Assembly (NCBI RefSeq): GCF_014202275.1
Contig: NZ_JACHGF010000004.1
Coordinates: forward strand, 84,928-148,927
From: Rhabdobacter roseus
GTDB taxonomy: Bacteria; Bacteroidota; Bacteroidia; Cytophagales; Spirosomataceae
Direction of reading: 5' to 3'
DNA: 64,000 bases
Shown here piece after piece: positions 32,320 to 41,819 of the stretch (within the stretch, counting starts at the first letter, position 1; each line of letters starts with the position of its first letter). Made by a program: the position numbers and the translations under genes. The notes under the pieces were generated by a model that was not told the DNA's origin, did no database searches, and saw only the letters and a list, made by a program, of their open reading frames with translations.

Positions 32320-33669
32320 ATGGGGCAAAAAAAATTGGTGATCTTAGGCGGCGGCGAAAGCGGGGTCGGTACGGCCTTACTGGCTAAGGCTAAGGGCCTT
32401 GACCTTTTTTTGTCTGACGGGGGAAGCCTCCAGCCCAAGTACCGTCAGCTCCTTGAGCAGCAGGGAATCCCTTTCGAAGAAGGACAACATTCTGAAGACC
32501 AGATTCTGGGTGCCGGTGAAGTAGTAAAAAGTCCCGGGATCCCGGATAATGCCCCCCTGGTGAGTAAGCTCTACCAAAAAGGCATACCCGTCGTGTCCGA
32601 AATAGAGTTTGCTTCGCGCTATACCTCGGCCAAGCTCATTGCCATTACGGGCAGTAACGGCAAAACCACGACGACCCTTCTGACCTATCATCTGCTTCGC
32701 AGCGCGGGCCTATCGGTAGGCCTGGCAGGCAACATTGGAGAAAGCTTTGCCAAGCAAGTGATGGATCAGCCGTACGAGTACTACGTGCTGGAGCTGAGTA
32801 GCTTTCAGCTGGACAATATGTACCGTTTCCGGGCCAATATCGCGGTATTGCTCAACATTACGCCAGATCACCTGGATCGGTACGGGTACAACTTTCAAAG
32901 CTACGTCGACGCCAAGTTCAGGATTGTGCAGAACCAAACCTCCGAGGATGATTTTATTTACTACGCCGGCAGCGAGCCCATCCGCGCGGAGCTGGCCAAA
33001 GGCGCTCTACCTGCCCGCCAGTGGCCCATCCACCTGGAAGACCACCCCTCCCAGGGCGGTTGTCTGCGAAACGACACGCTGAAAGTAACGAGCCACGGCC
33101 AGGTTTTCGAGCAAAGCCTGGCTGAGCTTCCCCTGCCGGGTACCCACAACGCCATCAATGCTATGGCCGCTATTCTGGTGGCGCAGTCGGTAGGGCTCAC
33201 GCCCGATCAGATCCGTGACGGGCTGAGAAGCTTTCAGAACGCGCCGCACCGGCTGGAAACGATCGCTACGTTTGAAGGAGTGAGGTACGTGAATGACTCC
33301 AAAGCCACCAACGTCGATTCGGTATTTTACGCGCTGGGTAGTTTTGACCAGCCGCTCATTTTGATTGCTGGCGGCGTGGACAAGGGCAACGACTACCAGC
33401 AGATAGCAGAATTAGTACGTACCAAAGTGAAGGGCTTTATTGCCCTCGGAAAAGATAATACCAAGCTCACCAGGTACTTTGCACCCCTCGTGCCTCAGTT
33501 TTTTGCTACGGACAGCATCCACGAGGCAGTCGAGAAAGCCCGTTCGTGGAGCCAGGCGGGAGACGTGGTACTGCTCTCACCGGCCTGTGCCAGTTTTGAC
33601 TTGTTTCGGAATTACGAAGATCGAGGAGAGCAGTTTAAAACCGCCGTACATCGTTTGATAGGTACCTAA
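32320..33669 (+). CDS. murD: UDP-N-acetylmuramoyl-L-alanine:D-glutamate ligase
   Basis: MurD adds D-glutamate to the peptidoglycan precursor. The N-terminal UDP-binding domain starts KLVILGGGESGVGTALLA. The ATP site is ITGSNGKTTTTLLTYHLL. NITPDHLDRYG and the C-terminal NDSKATNVDSVFYAL with LIAGGVDKGNDY are conserved. At 449 residues it is full length. It is the first gene of the division and wall cluster. mraY and murE, which often precede it, are not upstream here: the preceding gene is mscL. The start codon is followed by an eight-A run. Confidence 0.96.
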   Translation: MGQKKLVILGGGESGVGTALLAKAKGLDLFLSDGGSLQPKYRQLLEQQGIPFEEGQHSEDQILGAGEVVKSPGIPDNAPLVSKLYQKGIPVVSEIEFASRYTSAKLIAITGSNGKTTTTLLTYHLLRSAGLSVGLAGNIGESFAKQVMDQPYEYYVLELSSFQLDNMYRFRANIAVLLNITPDHLDRYGYNFQSYVDAKFRIVQNQTSEDDFIYYAGSEPIRAELAKGALPARQWPIHLEDHPSQGGCLRNDTLKVTSHGQVFEQSLAELPLPGTHNAINAMAAILVAQSVGLTPDQIRDGLRSFQNAPHRLETIATFEGVRYVNDSKATNVDSVFYALGSFDQPLILIAGGVDKGNDYQQIAELVRTKVKGFIALGKDNTKLTRYFAPLVPQFFATDSIHEAVEKARSWSQAGDVVLLSPACASFDLFRNYEDRGEQFKTAVHRLIGT

Positions 33670-33682
33670 GCGCAGGATTTTT

Positions 33683-34840
33683 ATGGTCATAGAACTAGTA
33701 CACAGAATCAAGGAGGACACGCAGTCCTGGTTTTCCCAAAACCTTAAGGGGGACCGCTGGATTTGGGCAGTGTGCATTTTCCTGATGCTCTGGAGTATCC
33801 CGGTTGTATATAGTGCCAGTGTAAAAGACGCCTACCGGGAGCGCCAGGGAAATACGGAATACTACCTGATCAAGCATTCGCTTCTATGCCTTTCGGCCCT
33901 GGTGATTATGTACTTTGTGCACCGGGTACCTTATATCAAGTTTGCGCGCTTTTCGAGGTTGAGCGTCTGGATCTCCGTGCCGCTCCTGCTTTTTGCGGCT
34001 TTCAACGGAAAAGTAGTTAACGACGCGGCCCGTTGGATTGAAATACCCCTCATCGGTCAGCGTTTTCAACCTTCCGAATTTGCCAAGGTCGCGCTCATTA
34101 CTCACTTATCGCTGGTACTGGCCAAGCACATCAAGGGTCGTTGGAGCCCTCGCGAACTTTTAACAGAGCCCGTTTTGCTGGTCGGTATTGTCTGTGGATT
34201 AATCTTTCCGAGCAATGTATCCACGGCCGTTTTGCTGGCGGGGGTTTGCATTCTGCTGATGTACGTGGGCAAAGTACCCGTTCGCTACTTATTTTTAACG
34301 GGCCTGGCTCTGGCTTTTTTCGCAACGGTTACCGTAGTACTTCGAACTACCCAGCGGTCGGGTACTGCCCAAAGTCGGGTCCAGACCTTCTTTAACCCCG
34401 ATACGGTCGTGTACCAATCGCGGCAATCCTACATGGCTATGGCGCGCGGGGGTATCCGCGGAGAAGGAGTCGCGAAAAGTAGGCAGAGGCGTTTTCTGCC
34501 CGAGCCCCAGAAAGACTTTATTTTTGCCATTACCGTCGAAGAATACGGTACCTTAGGGGGGCTGGCCCTGATGCTGCTTTTCCTAACGTTGCTGTACCGA
34601 GGTCTAAAAGCGATTGACGTCACGAAGAGGCCCTTCGGAGGGCTGCTTTCGGCGGGGCTTACGTTCAGCATCGTGTTTCAGGCCCTCACGGCCATGGCAG
34701 TTACGGTAGGCCTGCTGCCGGTTACGGGTCAAACGTTGCCGCTATTTAGCCAGGGGGGTACTTCTATGTGGTTTACTGGACTGGCCGTAGGTATGATGCT
34801 CAGTATTAGTCGGGGCGAATTTGACGAAAAAAACATTTAA
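33683..34840 (+). CDS. ftsW: Peptidoglycan polymerase FtsW
   Basis: FtsW is the SEDS-family glycosyltransferase of the divisome. About ten membrane helices are visible. The family segments are GRWIEIPL-like ARWIEIPLIGQRFQPSEFAKVALI, then SLVLAKHIKG and MLLSISRGE near the end, and GLLPVTGQTLPLFSQGGTSMW is diagnostic. At 385 residues it is normal. ATG 33683 lies 13 bases after murD, and murG starts 3 bases after its stop. Confidence 0.96.
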   Translation: MVIELVHRIKEDTQSWFSQNLKGDRWIWAVCIFLMLWSIPVVYSASVKDAYRERQGNTEYYLIKHSLLCLSALVIMYFVHRVPYIKFARFSRLSVWISVPLLLFAAFNGKVVNDAARWIEIPLIGQRFQPSEFAKVALITHLSLVLAKHIKGRWSPRELLTEPVLLVGIVCGLIFPSNVSTAVLLAGVCILLMYVGKVPVRYLFLTGLALAFFATVTVVLRTTQRSGTAQSRVQTFFNPDTVVYQSRQSYMAMARGGIRGEGVAKSRQRRFLPEPQKDFIFAITVEEYGTLGGLALMLLFLTLLYRGLKAIDVTKRPFGGLLSAGLTFSIVFQALTAMAVTVGLLPVTGQTLPLFSQGGTSMWFTGLAVGMMLSISRGEFDEKNI

Positions 34841-34843
34841 AGA

Positions 34844-35941
34844 ATGCCTAAACGTATCATAATCAGTGGAGGAGGAACGGGTGGGCACATCTACCCGGCT
34901 ATTGCCATTGCCCATGCGTTGAAGGAAGAAGACCCGTCCATTGAGATATTATTTGTAGGGGCTGAGGGGAAAATGGAAATGGAAAAGGTACCCAGAGCAG
35001 GCTATGCCATCATAGGCTTACCGATCGTAGGGCTTCGGCGGGACGTTTCTCTGGGCAATGTGGCTTTTCCCTATAAGCTGACCCGAAGCCTGCTCAAGGC
35101 ACGTACCTTGCTGCGCCAATTCCGGCCCGATGTAGCCGTGGGTGTAGGTGGATTTGCCAGCGGTCCCTTGCTCATGATCGCCTCCCTGATGGGTATTCCT
35201 ACCTTGATTCAGGAACAAAACTCCTACGCCGGTATTACCAATAAACTACTGGCCCGCCGGGCGCGAACTATTTGTGTAGCCTACCCCGGTATGGAAGCTT
35301 TTTTTCCTCCGGCGAAGATTAAAGTAACGGGCAACCCCGTTCGGCGCGATATTGTACAAGCCGGCGAGAAGCGGGCTGAAGCGCTGGCTCATTTTGGTTT
35401 AGACGACCGCCGCAAGACGCTCTTCGTGATGGGCGGTAGCCTGGGCGCTCGTACCATCAACGAGAGCATCAGTGCGGGACTTAAAAAGTTGCAGGCGGCG
35501 GGTTATCAGGTACTTTGGCAAACCGGTACCGCTTACATTGAAACGGCCCAGCAGGCTATCGAAACCGCCAAGGCGGGGCGTATCAAGGCGTTTGCTTTTA
35601 TTTACGAAATGGATTTAGCGTATGCCGTGGCGGATGTGGTTATCTCCCGAGCCGGTGCTTTGTCGGTATCGGAGCTGTGCCTGGCGGCCAAGCCTGCGAT
35701 CCTGGTTCCTTTTCCGGCGGCAGCCGAGGACCACCAGACCAAAAATGCCATGAGCCTGGTGCGGCAGAATGCGGCCCTCCTGGTGAGTGACGCGCACGCC
35801 GGGCAGGAACTCGTAGAGTCGGCTCTGAAACTCATGGAAGATCCCGCCAAAAAAGCCGAACTTCGGGAAAACATTCAGGCGTTAGGCCGCCCCGAGGCCG
35901 CCCATGATATTGCGCAGGAAGTACTGAAATTAGTGCCTTGA
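34844..35941 (+). CDS. murG: Undecaprenyldiphospho-muramoylpentapeptide GlcNAc transferase
   Basis: MurG makes lipid II on the inner membrane face. The first glycine loop SGGGTGGHIYPAIAIAHAL, the second VGVGGFASGPLLMIASL with LIQEQNSYAG, the VMGGSLGARTIN loop of the C-terminal domain, and RAGALSVSELCLAAKPAILVPFPAAAEDHQ for UDP-GlcNAc binding are all present. At 365 residues it is complete. It starts 3 bases after ftsW. Confidence 0.97.
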   Translation: MPKRIIISGGGTGGHIYPAIAIAHALKEEDPSIEILFVGAEGKMEMEKVPRAGYAIIGLPIVGLRRDVSLGNVAFPYKLTRSLLKARTLLRQFRPDVAVGVGGFASGPLLMIASLMGIPTLIQEQNSYAGITNKLLARRARTICVAYPGMEAFFPPAKIKVTGNPVRRDIVQAGEKRAEALAHFGLDDRRKTLFVMGGSLGARTINESISAGLKKLQAAGYQVLWQTGTAYIETAQQAIETAKAGRIKAFAFIYEMDLAYAVADVVISRAGALSVSELCLAAKPAILVPFPAAAEDHQTKNAMSLVRQNAALLVSDAHAGQELVESALKLMEDPAKKAELRENIQALGRPEAAHDIAQEVLKLVP

Positions 35942-35986
35942 TACGATCCAAACGGCTTAGGTACCTATTTTTAATCAAGAACAAAA

Positions 35987-37384
35987 ATGAGTTTTGACAC
36001 CAGCTGGAAGTACGTATATTTTATAGGGGTGGGGGGGATTGGCATGAGTGCTTTGGCGCGTTGGTTTTGCATCAATGGCTTTGCCGTAGCGGGTTACGAC
36101 CGCACGCCAACGACGCTCACCGGTGCCCTTCAGAAGGAAGGAGTACGCGTTTCGTTTGAAGATCGTTTGTCGGCTATTCCGGCCGAGTTTTTAGCAGACC
36201 CTAGCCAAACGCTGGTAGTTTATACACCCGCCATTCCCGCCGACCACCAGGGGCTGGCCTATTTTCGGGCGAACGGTTTTACCATGCAGAAAAGATCCCA
36301 GGTACTGGGCTGGCTTACGCAGGCCCTCCGGACTGTCGGGATAGCCGGGACGCACGGAAAAACCACCACTTCTTCCATGGTGGCCCATTTGTTGCGGCAG
36401 GCGGGGGTGAATTGCACGGCCTTCCTGGGAGGGATTACGCAGAACTACGGTACTAATTTTTTATTGAACGAACCTACCGATGATCCGGAAAGCATCGTTT
36501 GTGTAGTAGAGGCCGACGAATTCGACCGTTCCTTTCTAACCCTGCACCCTGCTATGGCTATCGTAACCTCTACTGACGCCGACCATCTGGATATCTACGG
36601 GGAGCACGAAACGATGCTCGAATCCTTTCGGGCCTTTGTGGGGCAGATCAGTCCCGAAGGGGTACTTTTTATGCGAAAGGGGCTCGCCCTGGCGGATAGT
36701 ACCCGTGCCCAGGTACTTGAATACGGTTTACGAGAAGGCGATTATCATAGTGACTCGATTCGGATTGAGAAAGCCCGGTTTGTGTTTGATATCGTTTACC
36801 CCACCGGAATCATTAAAGACATTAGCATGAAAGTACCTGGCTACCACAACCTTGAGAATGCCGTGGGAGCCACCGCCGTGGCCTTGCAGCTGGGCGTAAC
36901 CCCCGAGCAGGTAAAGGAGGGGCTAGGTACCTACAGCGGCGTAAAGCGCCGGTTTGAGTTTCACTTGGAAACGGACGACCAAGTTCTCATCGATGACTAC
37001 GCGCACCATCCTACCGAAATCGAAGCTTTTTTGGGGTCGGTGAGGGCGTTATTTCCTCAGCGGCATATTACGGCTATTTTTCAGCCTCATCTTTTCAGCC
37101 GGACGCGGGACTTTGCGGATGGATTTGCCCAAAGCCTTTCGCTGGCCGACCGACTGCTGTTGCTGGATATTTACCCGGCCCGCGAACAACCCCTGCCCGG
37201 CGTAACGTCCGCCATGCTACTTAACCTGGTCACGCTGGAAGATAAAAGGATCTGCTCTAAGGATGAGCTGGTAGAAAAACTACGTACGTTGGAAACCGAC
37301 ATCGTGGTAACGATCGGAGCGGGTGATATTGATCAGCTCGTAGAGCCGATTAAAAAAACGCTTCTGCATCCTTTTACTAATTAA
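35987..37384 (+). CDS. murC: UDP-N-acetylmuramate:L-alanine ligase
   Basis: MurC adds L-alanine to UDP-MurNAc. The N-terminal domain begins YFIGVGGIGMSALARWF. The ATP site is IAGTHGKTTTSSMVAHLL. EADEFDRSFLTL, DADHLDIYG and the late IDDYAHHPTEIEAFL with FQPHLFSRTRDF are hallmark MurC segments. At 465 residues it is normal. It lies 45 bases after murG and 38 bases before the ftsQ ATG. murB and ddl, frequent neighbours in other phyla, are absent, as usual for this group. Confidence 0.97.
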   Translation: MSFDTSWKYVYFIGVGGIGMSALARWFCINGFAVAGYDRTPTTLTGALQKEGVRVSFEDRLSAIPAEFLADPSQTLVVYTPAIPADHQGLAYFRANGFTMQKRSQVLGWLTQALRTVGIAGTHGKTTTSSMVAHLLRQAGVNCTAFLGGITQNYGTNFLLNEPTDDPESIVCVVEADEFDRSFLTLHPAMAIVTSTDADHLDIYGEHETMLESFRAFVGQISPEGVLFMRKGLALADSTRAQVLEYGLREGDYHSDSIRIEKARFVFDIVYPTGIIKDISMKVPGYHNLENAVGATAVALQLGVTPEQVKEGLGTYSGVKRRFEFHLETDDQVLIDDYAHHPTEIEAFLGSVRALFPQRHITAIFQPHLFSRTRDFADGFAQSLSLADRLLLLDIYPAREQPLPGVTSAMLLNLVTLEDKRICSKDELVEKLRTLETDIVVTIGAGDIDQLVEPIKKTLLHPFTN

Positions 37385-37422
37385 TCGTATTAATCTGCCT
37401 AGCCCTTTTGAAAGTTAACCCC

Positions 37423-38199
37423 ATGTTACGTAAATTTGACTACCTCTGGCCTTGGTTTAACCGTAGTATTTGGTTACTCTTACTACTCCTATGCGTAGGA
37501 ATGGCCGAGCGGAAGCTAAGCAAACTGCGGTGTAAGGATCTCGTGGTGAAGGTAGATTATGAATCAGGGATGAGATTTGTAAACCAAACGGACGTAGAAA
37601 AGTTATTAACAAATAATGGCAGTGATCCGTTGCAGGGCAATAAGCACAGCGAATTGCCGCTGGGGGTTCTTGAGCAGCGGGTAAAAAAAAATAAACTTGT
37701 TAAGAATTGCCAGGTATTCCGCGATTTGGACGGAAATTTAGTAATAGAGGTAGAACAAGAGAAGCCGCTAGCTCGTTGGGTTACTAGTTCGCGTAATGGC
37801 GAATGGCGCAAAACTGATGGATTCTATATCAACGAAGAAGGTAGTTTTCTGCCTCTGTCCGACCGTTTTTCGGCCCGGACTCTTTTAGTATCCGGACCTT
37901 TTTTTCAAAATTTGAACGACTTAAATGGCAAAAAGGGCAAATCCGTATTGGATCTGATTCGGTTTGTGACCACCGATGCCTTTTGGCAAGCCCAAGTGAT
38001 ACAGTTAATAGTGGATAAAGAAGGCGAGGTAGAGCTACTAACGGCTTTGGGCAATCAGCGGGTCGAATTTGGTTTGGCTGAAAACATCGAGCCGAAGTTG
38101 ACAAAACTTCGTATTTTTTATGAAGAAGTAATGCACACCGACTGGAGTCGTTACTCTAAAATAAGTGTAAAGTTTCGGGATCAAATTGTTTGCGAATAA
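37423..38199 (+). CDS. ftsQ: Cell division protein FtsQ
   Basis: A 258-residue bitopic protein with a short cytoplasmic start, one membrane helix (about residues 11-27, SIWLLLLLLCVGM), a POTRA-like domain (VNQTDVEKLLTNNGSDPLQG, then LEQRVKKNKLVKNCQVFRDLDGNLVIEVEQEKPLARW) and a C-terminal beta domain. FtsQ links FtsA/FtsZ to the septal synthases. ATG 37423 is preferred over TTG 37408. The sequence is more AT-rich than its neighbours. It ends 16 bases before the ftsA start. Confidence 0.92.
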   Translation: MLRKFDYLWPWFNRSIWLLLLLLCVGMAERKLSKLRCKDLVVKVDYESGMRFVNQTDVEKLLTNNGSDPLQGNKHSELPLGVLEQRVKKNKLVKNCQVFRDLDGNLVIEVEQEKPLARWVTSSRNGEWRKTDGFYINEEGSFLPLSDRFSARTLLVSGPFFQNLNDLNGKKGKSVLDLIRFVTTDAFWQAQVIQLIVDKEGEVELLTALGNQRVEFGLAENIEPKLTKLRIFYEEVMHTDWSRYSKISVKFRDQIVCE

Positions 38200-38215
38200 T
38201 AACCACTCCGTATAT

Positions 38216-39556
38216 ATGGTCAATGACACCATCGTAGCAGGCGTAGATATAGGAAGTACCAAGGTATCGGTTGTGGTAGCTCAGAGCTCCGGAGGCTACC
38301 GTTCCGATACGATTGAAATCATGGGTTTTAGTGAAGTACCCGTTGCTCCCGGAGCAGTCGTGAATGGTTCTGTCGAAAACATTCGGCTGGTAGGTGATGC
38401 GCTCCGCACCGCACTTCAAGAGCTAGACACCCACTATGACCTGGACATCAGTGTCGTGAACGTGAGCTTTGGGGGGATGCACGTAAAAGTGAGCAATCAA
38501 AGCGACGGGGTAATCAGGCCTACTTCCTCGACGGGGGATGAGGTAACCCAGCGTGACGTAGATCAGTTGGTAGACGACATGTATCGGGCCAAGACGGAGT
38601 CTAACTACGACGTCATGCACGTACTCCCGATGGATTTTATTGTGGATGGTGCGCCCGGTGTTCGGGAGCCAGTGGGCCGGACGGGTATTAAGCTAGGAGG
38701 TAATTTTTTGGTAGTGTCGGCCAACAACCAGTCCATTCAACGGACCAAAAAGAGCCTTAGCGAAGCCAAGCGAGGCTTGTACTTTGATAAAATGCTATTA
38801 GCCCCCATCGCTACGGGCCTGGCGGTACTGGAAGAAGAGGAAATGAACGCGGGGATCGCCTTGGTGGATATCGGGGATCATACCACGGATTTAGTGATTT
38901 ACCACGAGGGAATCATTCGGCATATTGCTTCTTTTCCCATTGCGGGGAAACACCTCACGGCCGATCTGCGGATTGGGTGTGGTATCCAGCTGGAAAATGC
39001 CGAGGAGTTGAAAAAGGAATTTGGCCAGGCCTTGTCCGAGGACGTACCGCTTACGATCGAGATTCTGGTAAACTACCTAACGGGTAGAGCCCCCAAGCAG
39101 GTACTGAAGAAAAACGTGGCCATGATTATTGAAGAGCGGCTCAAAGAAATAGCGGCAATGGTGTACGCGGAAATTCTGCAGTCAGGCTATGCCGATGAAC
39201 TCATAGGAGGGATAGTGCTTACGGGCGGAACCGCCAATATCCCAGAAATCGAAACCCTCTTTAGTCGGGTAGCTGATGATATGCCCGTGCGGGTAGGAAT
39301 TCCGGAACATCTGGCCCGGACACCCAAGGCCGACGCCGTTAGCAATACCTCCTACGCCACGGCCCTTGGCTTAGCCTGGGCGGGCCTAAAGCCCATCGAC
39401 GTGCGGGTCAAATCAGTATGCAAACCAGCCGATGTGCCTGTCCCTACGCCAGTAGTTAAAGAACCTAAGAAGCCTCGGAAAGACGAGGGGGGCGGGTTCT
39501 GGCGGTGGCCTTTACCTGGGCGCCGAGATTCGGACAACCTGGGCGAATACGAGTAG
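38216..39556 (+). CDS. ftsA: Cell division protein FtsA
   Basis: FtsA is the actin-like membrane tether of FtsZ. The phosphate-1 loop AGVDIGSTKVSVVVAQ, the 1C domain with NVSFGGMHV, the phosphate-2 segment GIALVDIGDHTTDLVIY and IVLTGGTANIPEIETLF are visible. At 446 residues it is complete, with a proline- and lysine-rich linker before a terminal membrane-targeting stretch (FWRWPLPGRR). The ATG is at 38216; the open frame extends upstream into ftsQ, but that part is not conserved. Confidence 0.95.
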   Translation: MVNDTIVAGVDIGSTKVSVVVAQSSGGYRSDTIEIMGFSEVPVAPGAVVNGSVENIRLVGDALRTALQELDTHYDLDISVVNVSFGGMHVKVSNQSDGVIRPTSSTGDEVTQRDVDQLVDDMYRAKTESNYDVMHVLPMDFIVDGAPGVREPVGRTGIKLGGNFLVVSANNQSIQRTKKSLSEAKRGLYFDKMLLAPIATGLAVLEEEEMNAGIALVDIGDHTTDLVIYHEGIIRHIASFPIAGKHLTADLRIGCGIQLENAEELKKEFGQALSEDVPLTIEILVNYLTGRAPKQVLKKNVAMIIEERLKEIAAMVYAEILQSGYADELIGGIVLTGGTANIPEIETLFSRVADDMPVRVGIPEHLARTPKADAVSNTSYATALGLAWAGLKPIDVRVKSVCKPADVPVPTPVVKEPKKPRKDEGGGFWRWPLPGRRDSDNLGEYE

Positions 39557-39611
39557 CCAGAGCCAGATCAAACACGAAGCGCTATTCCTCTTACTTTTTT
39601 GAAGACCCCGT

Positions 39612-41063
39612 ATGAATACTAGATTGCTAAACTCCTTAGAACAGGAATATACCGTGAACGAGATCGTGAAAAACAACCTTGGAGAAGGCGCTGGCTTTTC
39701 CGAGCCACCCATTATCAAAGTAATTGGAGTAGGTGGAGGGGGGAGCAACGCCGTAAACTACATGTTTGAAAAGAAAATCAAAGATGTAGAGTTTGCAATT
39801 TGTAATACCGATCGCCAGGCGCTTAACAAAAGCCCCGTTCCCATAAAAATTCAACTGGGTGCCACCCTCACCCAGGGTTTGGGAGCTGGTACTGACGCCA
39901 CCAAAGGTCGTGAGGCTGCCCTGGAAACCATCGAGGAGATCAAATCTCTCATGGGAGGCGCTACGCAAATGGTGTTCATTACGGCAGGTATGGGCGGTGG
40001 AACCGGTACCGGCGCGGCACCCGTTATTGCCCAGATCGCCAAGGAAATGGGCAAGCTCACCGTGGCGGTAGTAACGGCTCCGTACACCTGGGAAGGCTTG
40101 GATAAGAAGGAGCAGGCACTGGACGGAATTGATCAGCTAAAGGAGTACAGTGACACCGTACTGGTAGTACTGAACGACAAGCTGGAAGAGCTCTTTGAAG
40201 ATATGACCCTCAGCCAGGCTTTTGCCGAAGCCGATAATATCTTGCTGAACGCGGTGAAAAGTATTTCCGAGATTATTACAACCAACGGAAATATCAACAC
40301 GGACTTCAAAGATGTAGAGAAGGTTCTGAAAGGAGCCGGGCAGTCGGTGATGGGTACATCCGAAGCCCAGGGAGATAACCGGGCGCACCAGGCCATCAAA
40401 GAAGCACTGGATTCTCCGCTGCTGAATGACCGAGACATTACGGGTGCGAAACGGATTCTGGTGACCCTGGCTACCAGCCGGAAAAAGGAGGCCACCATGA
40501 AGGAGCAGCGCGAAATATGGAAATATGTCCTTTCGCAGGTAGGTGGAGAAGCACGGATGTTTAAGCTTGGTACCATTACCGATGACTCGCTAGGGGATAA
40601 ATTACGGGTTACGGTGGTAGCGGCGGGTTTCGATAGTATAGAGCCTCCCATTTCGGGCGTCATCCGTACGCCCAAAGATGAACAGGATAAGCCGGAAGAA
40701 GAAGCGGTCGTTGTGCCCGAAGAAGTTGACGAAGAACTTCAGGTTGCCGCTTTGAATGGCCATGAAAATATGGTTAAGGTAGACGTGCTCGACGCCACCC
40801 CAACGGGTGGAATCGACATTCGGGTGGAAGTACCTAGCCACCAGATAGATCCTACTCCGCAGCATTCGTACACAAGCCTGGAAACGGTCGAGGAAGGGTG
40901 GTCGTCGGAAGAAAGAGACCGGATTCGGATGATGGTTAAAAGCTTCCGGGAACGGGCCGTGCGTTACACCGATCTGGAAGGGCCAGCCTATCGACGCAGC
41001 CAGATCGAGCTGTGGCGACGCCCTGCTATCCCCGCTACCGAGATGGAGCAACATCGTTTGTAG
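39612..41063 (+). CDS. ftsZ: Cell division protein FtsZ
   Basis: FtsZ is the tubulin-like GTPase of the division ring. VIGVGGGGSNAVNYM starts the Rossmann fold, the tubulin signature GGGTGTG is at residues 128-134, and the T7 loop NINTDFKDVEKVL carries the catalytic aspartates. A long acidic linker (about residues 350-440, Glu and Val rich) precedes LEGPAYRRSQIELWRRP, the C-terminal peptide that binds FtsA in this phylum. At 483 residues it is longer than in Proteobacteria because of the linker, which is usual here. It starts 55 bases after ftsA. No obvious terminator lies in the 27-base gap to the convergent FMN reductase. Confidence 0.97.
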   Translation: MNTRLLNSLEQEYTVNEIVKNNLGEGAGFSEPPIIKVIGVGGGGSNAVNYMFEKKIKDVEFAICNTDRQALNKSPVPIKIQLGATLTQGLGAGTDATKGREAALETIEEIKSLMGGATQMVFITAGMGGGTGTGAAPVIAQIAKEMGKLTVAVVTAPYTWEGLDKKEQALDGIDQLKEYSDTVLVVLNDKLEELFEDMTLSQAFAEADNILLNAVKSISEIITTNGNINTDFKDVEKVLKGAGQSVMGTSEAQGDNRAHQAIKEALDSPLLNDRDITGAKRILVTLATSRKKEATMKEQREIWKYVLSQVGGEARMFKLGTITDDSLGDKLRVTVVAAGFDSIEPPISGVIRTPKDEQDKPEEEAVVVPEEVDEELQVAALNGHENMVKVDVLDATPTGGIDIRVEVPSHQIDPTPQHSYTSLETVEEGWSSEERDRIRMMVKSFRERAVRYTDLEGPAYRRSQIELWRRPAIPATEMEQHRL

Positions 41064-41090
41064 AAGGTAGGGTACTTTACGTTTTAAGTT

Positions 41091-41672
41091 TTAAAAGTCT
41101 ATGAGCTGCCGGGCCTGGAGCTCGAGTAGCTCTTGGTAAAAGGCATTGGTAATGGTACCTTCAGAAAAATGCGTGCGGATTTGGCCCAGCTTTACCCGTA
41201 GGGCCAACGTATTCATACCCAGGTAGCTGAATATGTCGTTCAAATGGCTCAGCGCCAGAGCGGCACCGTGGGGATTAGAAGAAAGCCCTACCAGAGCCGC
41301 TTTTTTATTGAGCAGGCCGTTGGGATAAGGAAGCCCATCAATGAATGCTTTAAGTACCCCCGGAAAAGATCCGTTGTATTCAGGTACGACAAAAACAAAC
41401 TTTTCGGCCTTATCGAGTTGCTGCCTCACCTGGTTGAATCCCTCACTCTTTCCGTTATTGTGGTATAGTGCCGACACGGTAAAATCACCGGGTAGCTCGT
41501 GCAGATCTACAATGACACTCTCGGCCCCAAAGCGCCGTAGCAGCAGCTGGTAGTAATTGGCCAGCTGGCGCGAGGTAGAGTCAGGGCGGTTAGTACCCGA
41601 AATAATCACAACGGGAGGCTTGGTATCGGCGGTTGAGGCTTCGGTGAAAAGGAGGGTACTTTCAGAGCTCAT
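41091..41672 (-). CDS. NAD(P)H-dependent FMN reductase
   Basis: A 193-residue flavodoxin-fold protein of the SsuE/YieF-like family. The FMN phosphate loop reads VVIISGTNRPDSTSRQLANYY, and the second flavin contact is FVVPEYNGSFPGVLKAFIDGLPY. GLSSNPHGAALALSHLNDI follows. It reduces FMN or quinone-like acceptors with NAD(P)H; the physiological substrate is unknown. It is a single gene converging on ftsZ and diverging from the AlkD-like gene through a 147-base gap in which I find no confident promoter. Confidence 0.88.
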   Translation of the reverse strand: MSSESTLLFTEASTADTKPPVVIISGTNRPDSTSRQLANYYQLLLRRFGAESVIVDLHELPGDFTVSALYHNNGKSEGFNQVRQQLDKAEKFVFVVPEYNGSFPGVLKAFIDGLPYPNGLLNKKAALVGLSSNPHGAALALSHLNDIFSYLGMNTLALRVKLGQIRTHFSEGTITNAFYQELLELQARQLIDF

Positions 41673-41819
41673 TTACTTGATTCGACTAGAAGCGTTACTT
41701 AGAAGCGATTTAAGTTATTCATTTGATGGCGAAAACAAAGGATTTTCGAGCGAAACAAGATACTTTGCAGCTTAATAAATTATCTCAAACAGCTTCTTAG
41801 TTTAGCATAACAAATTCCG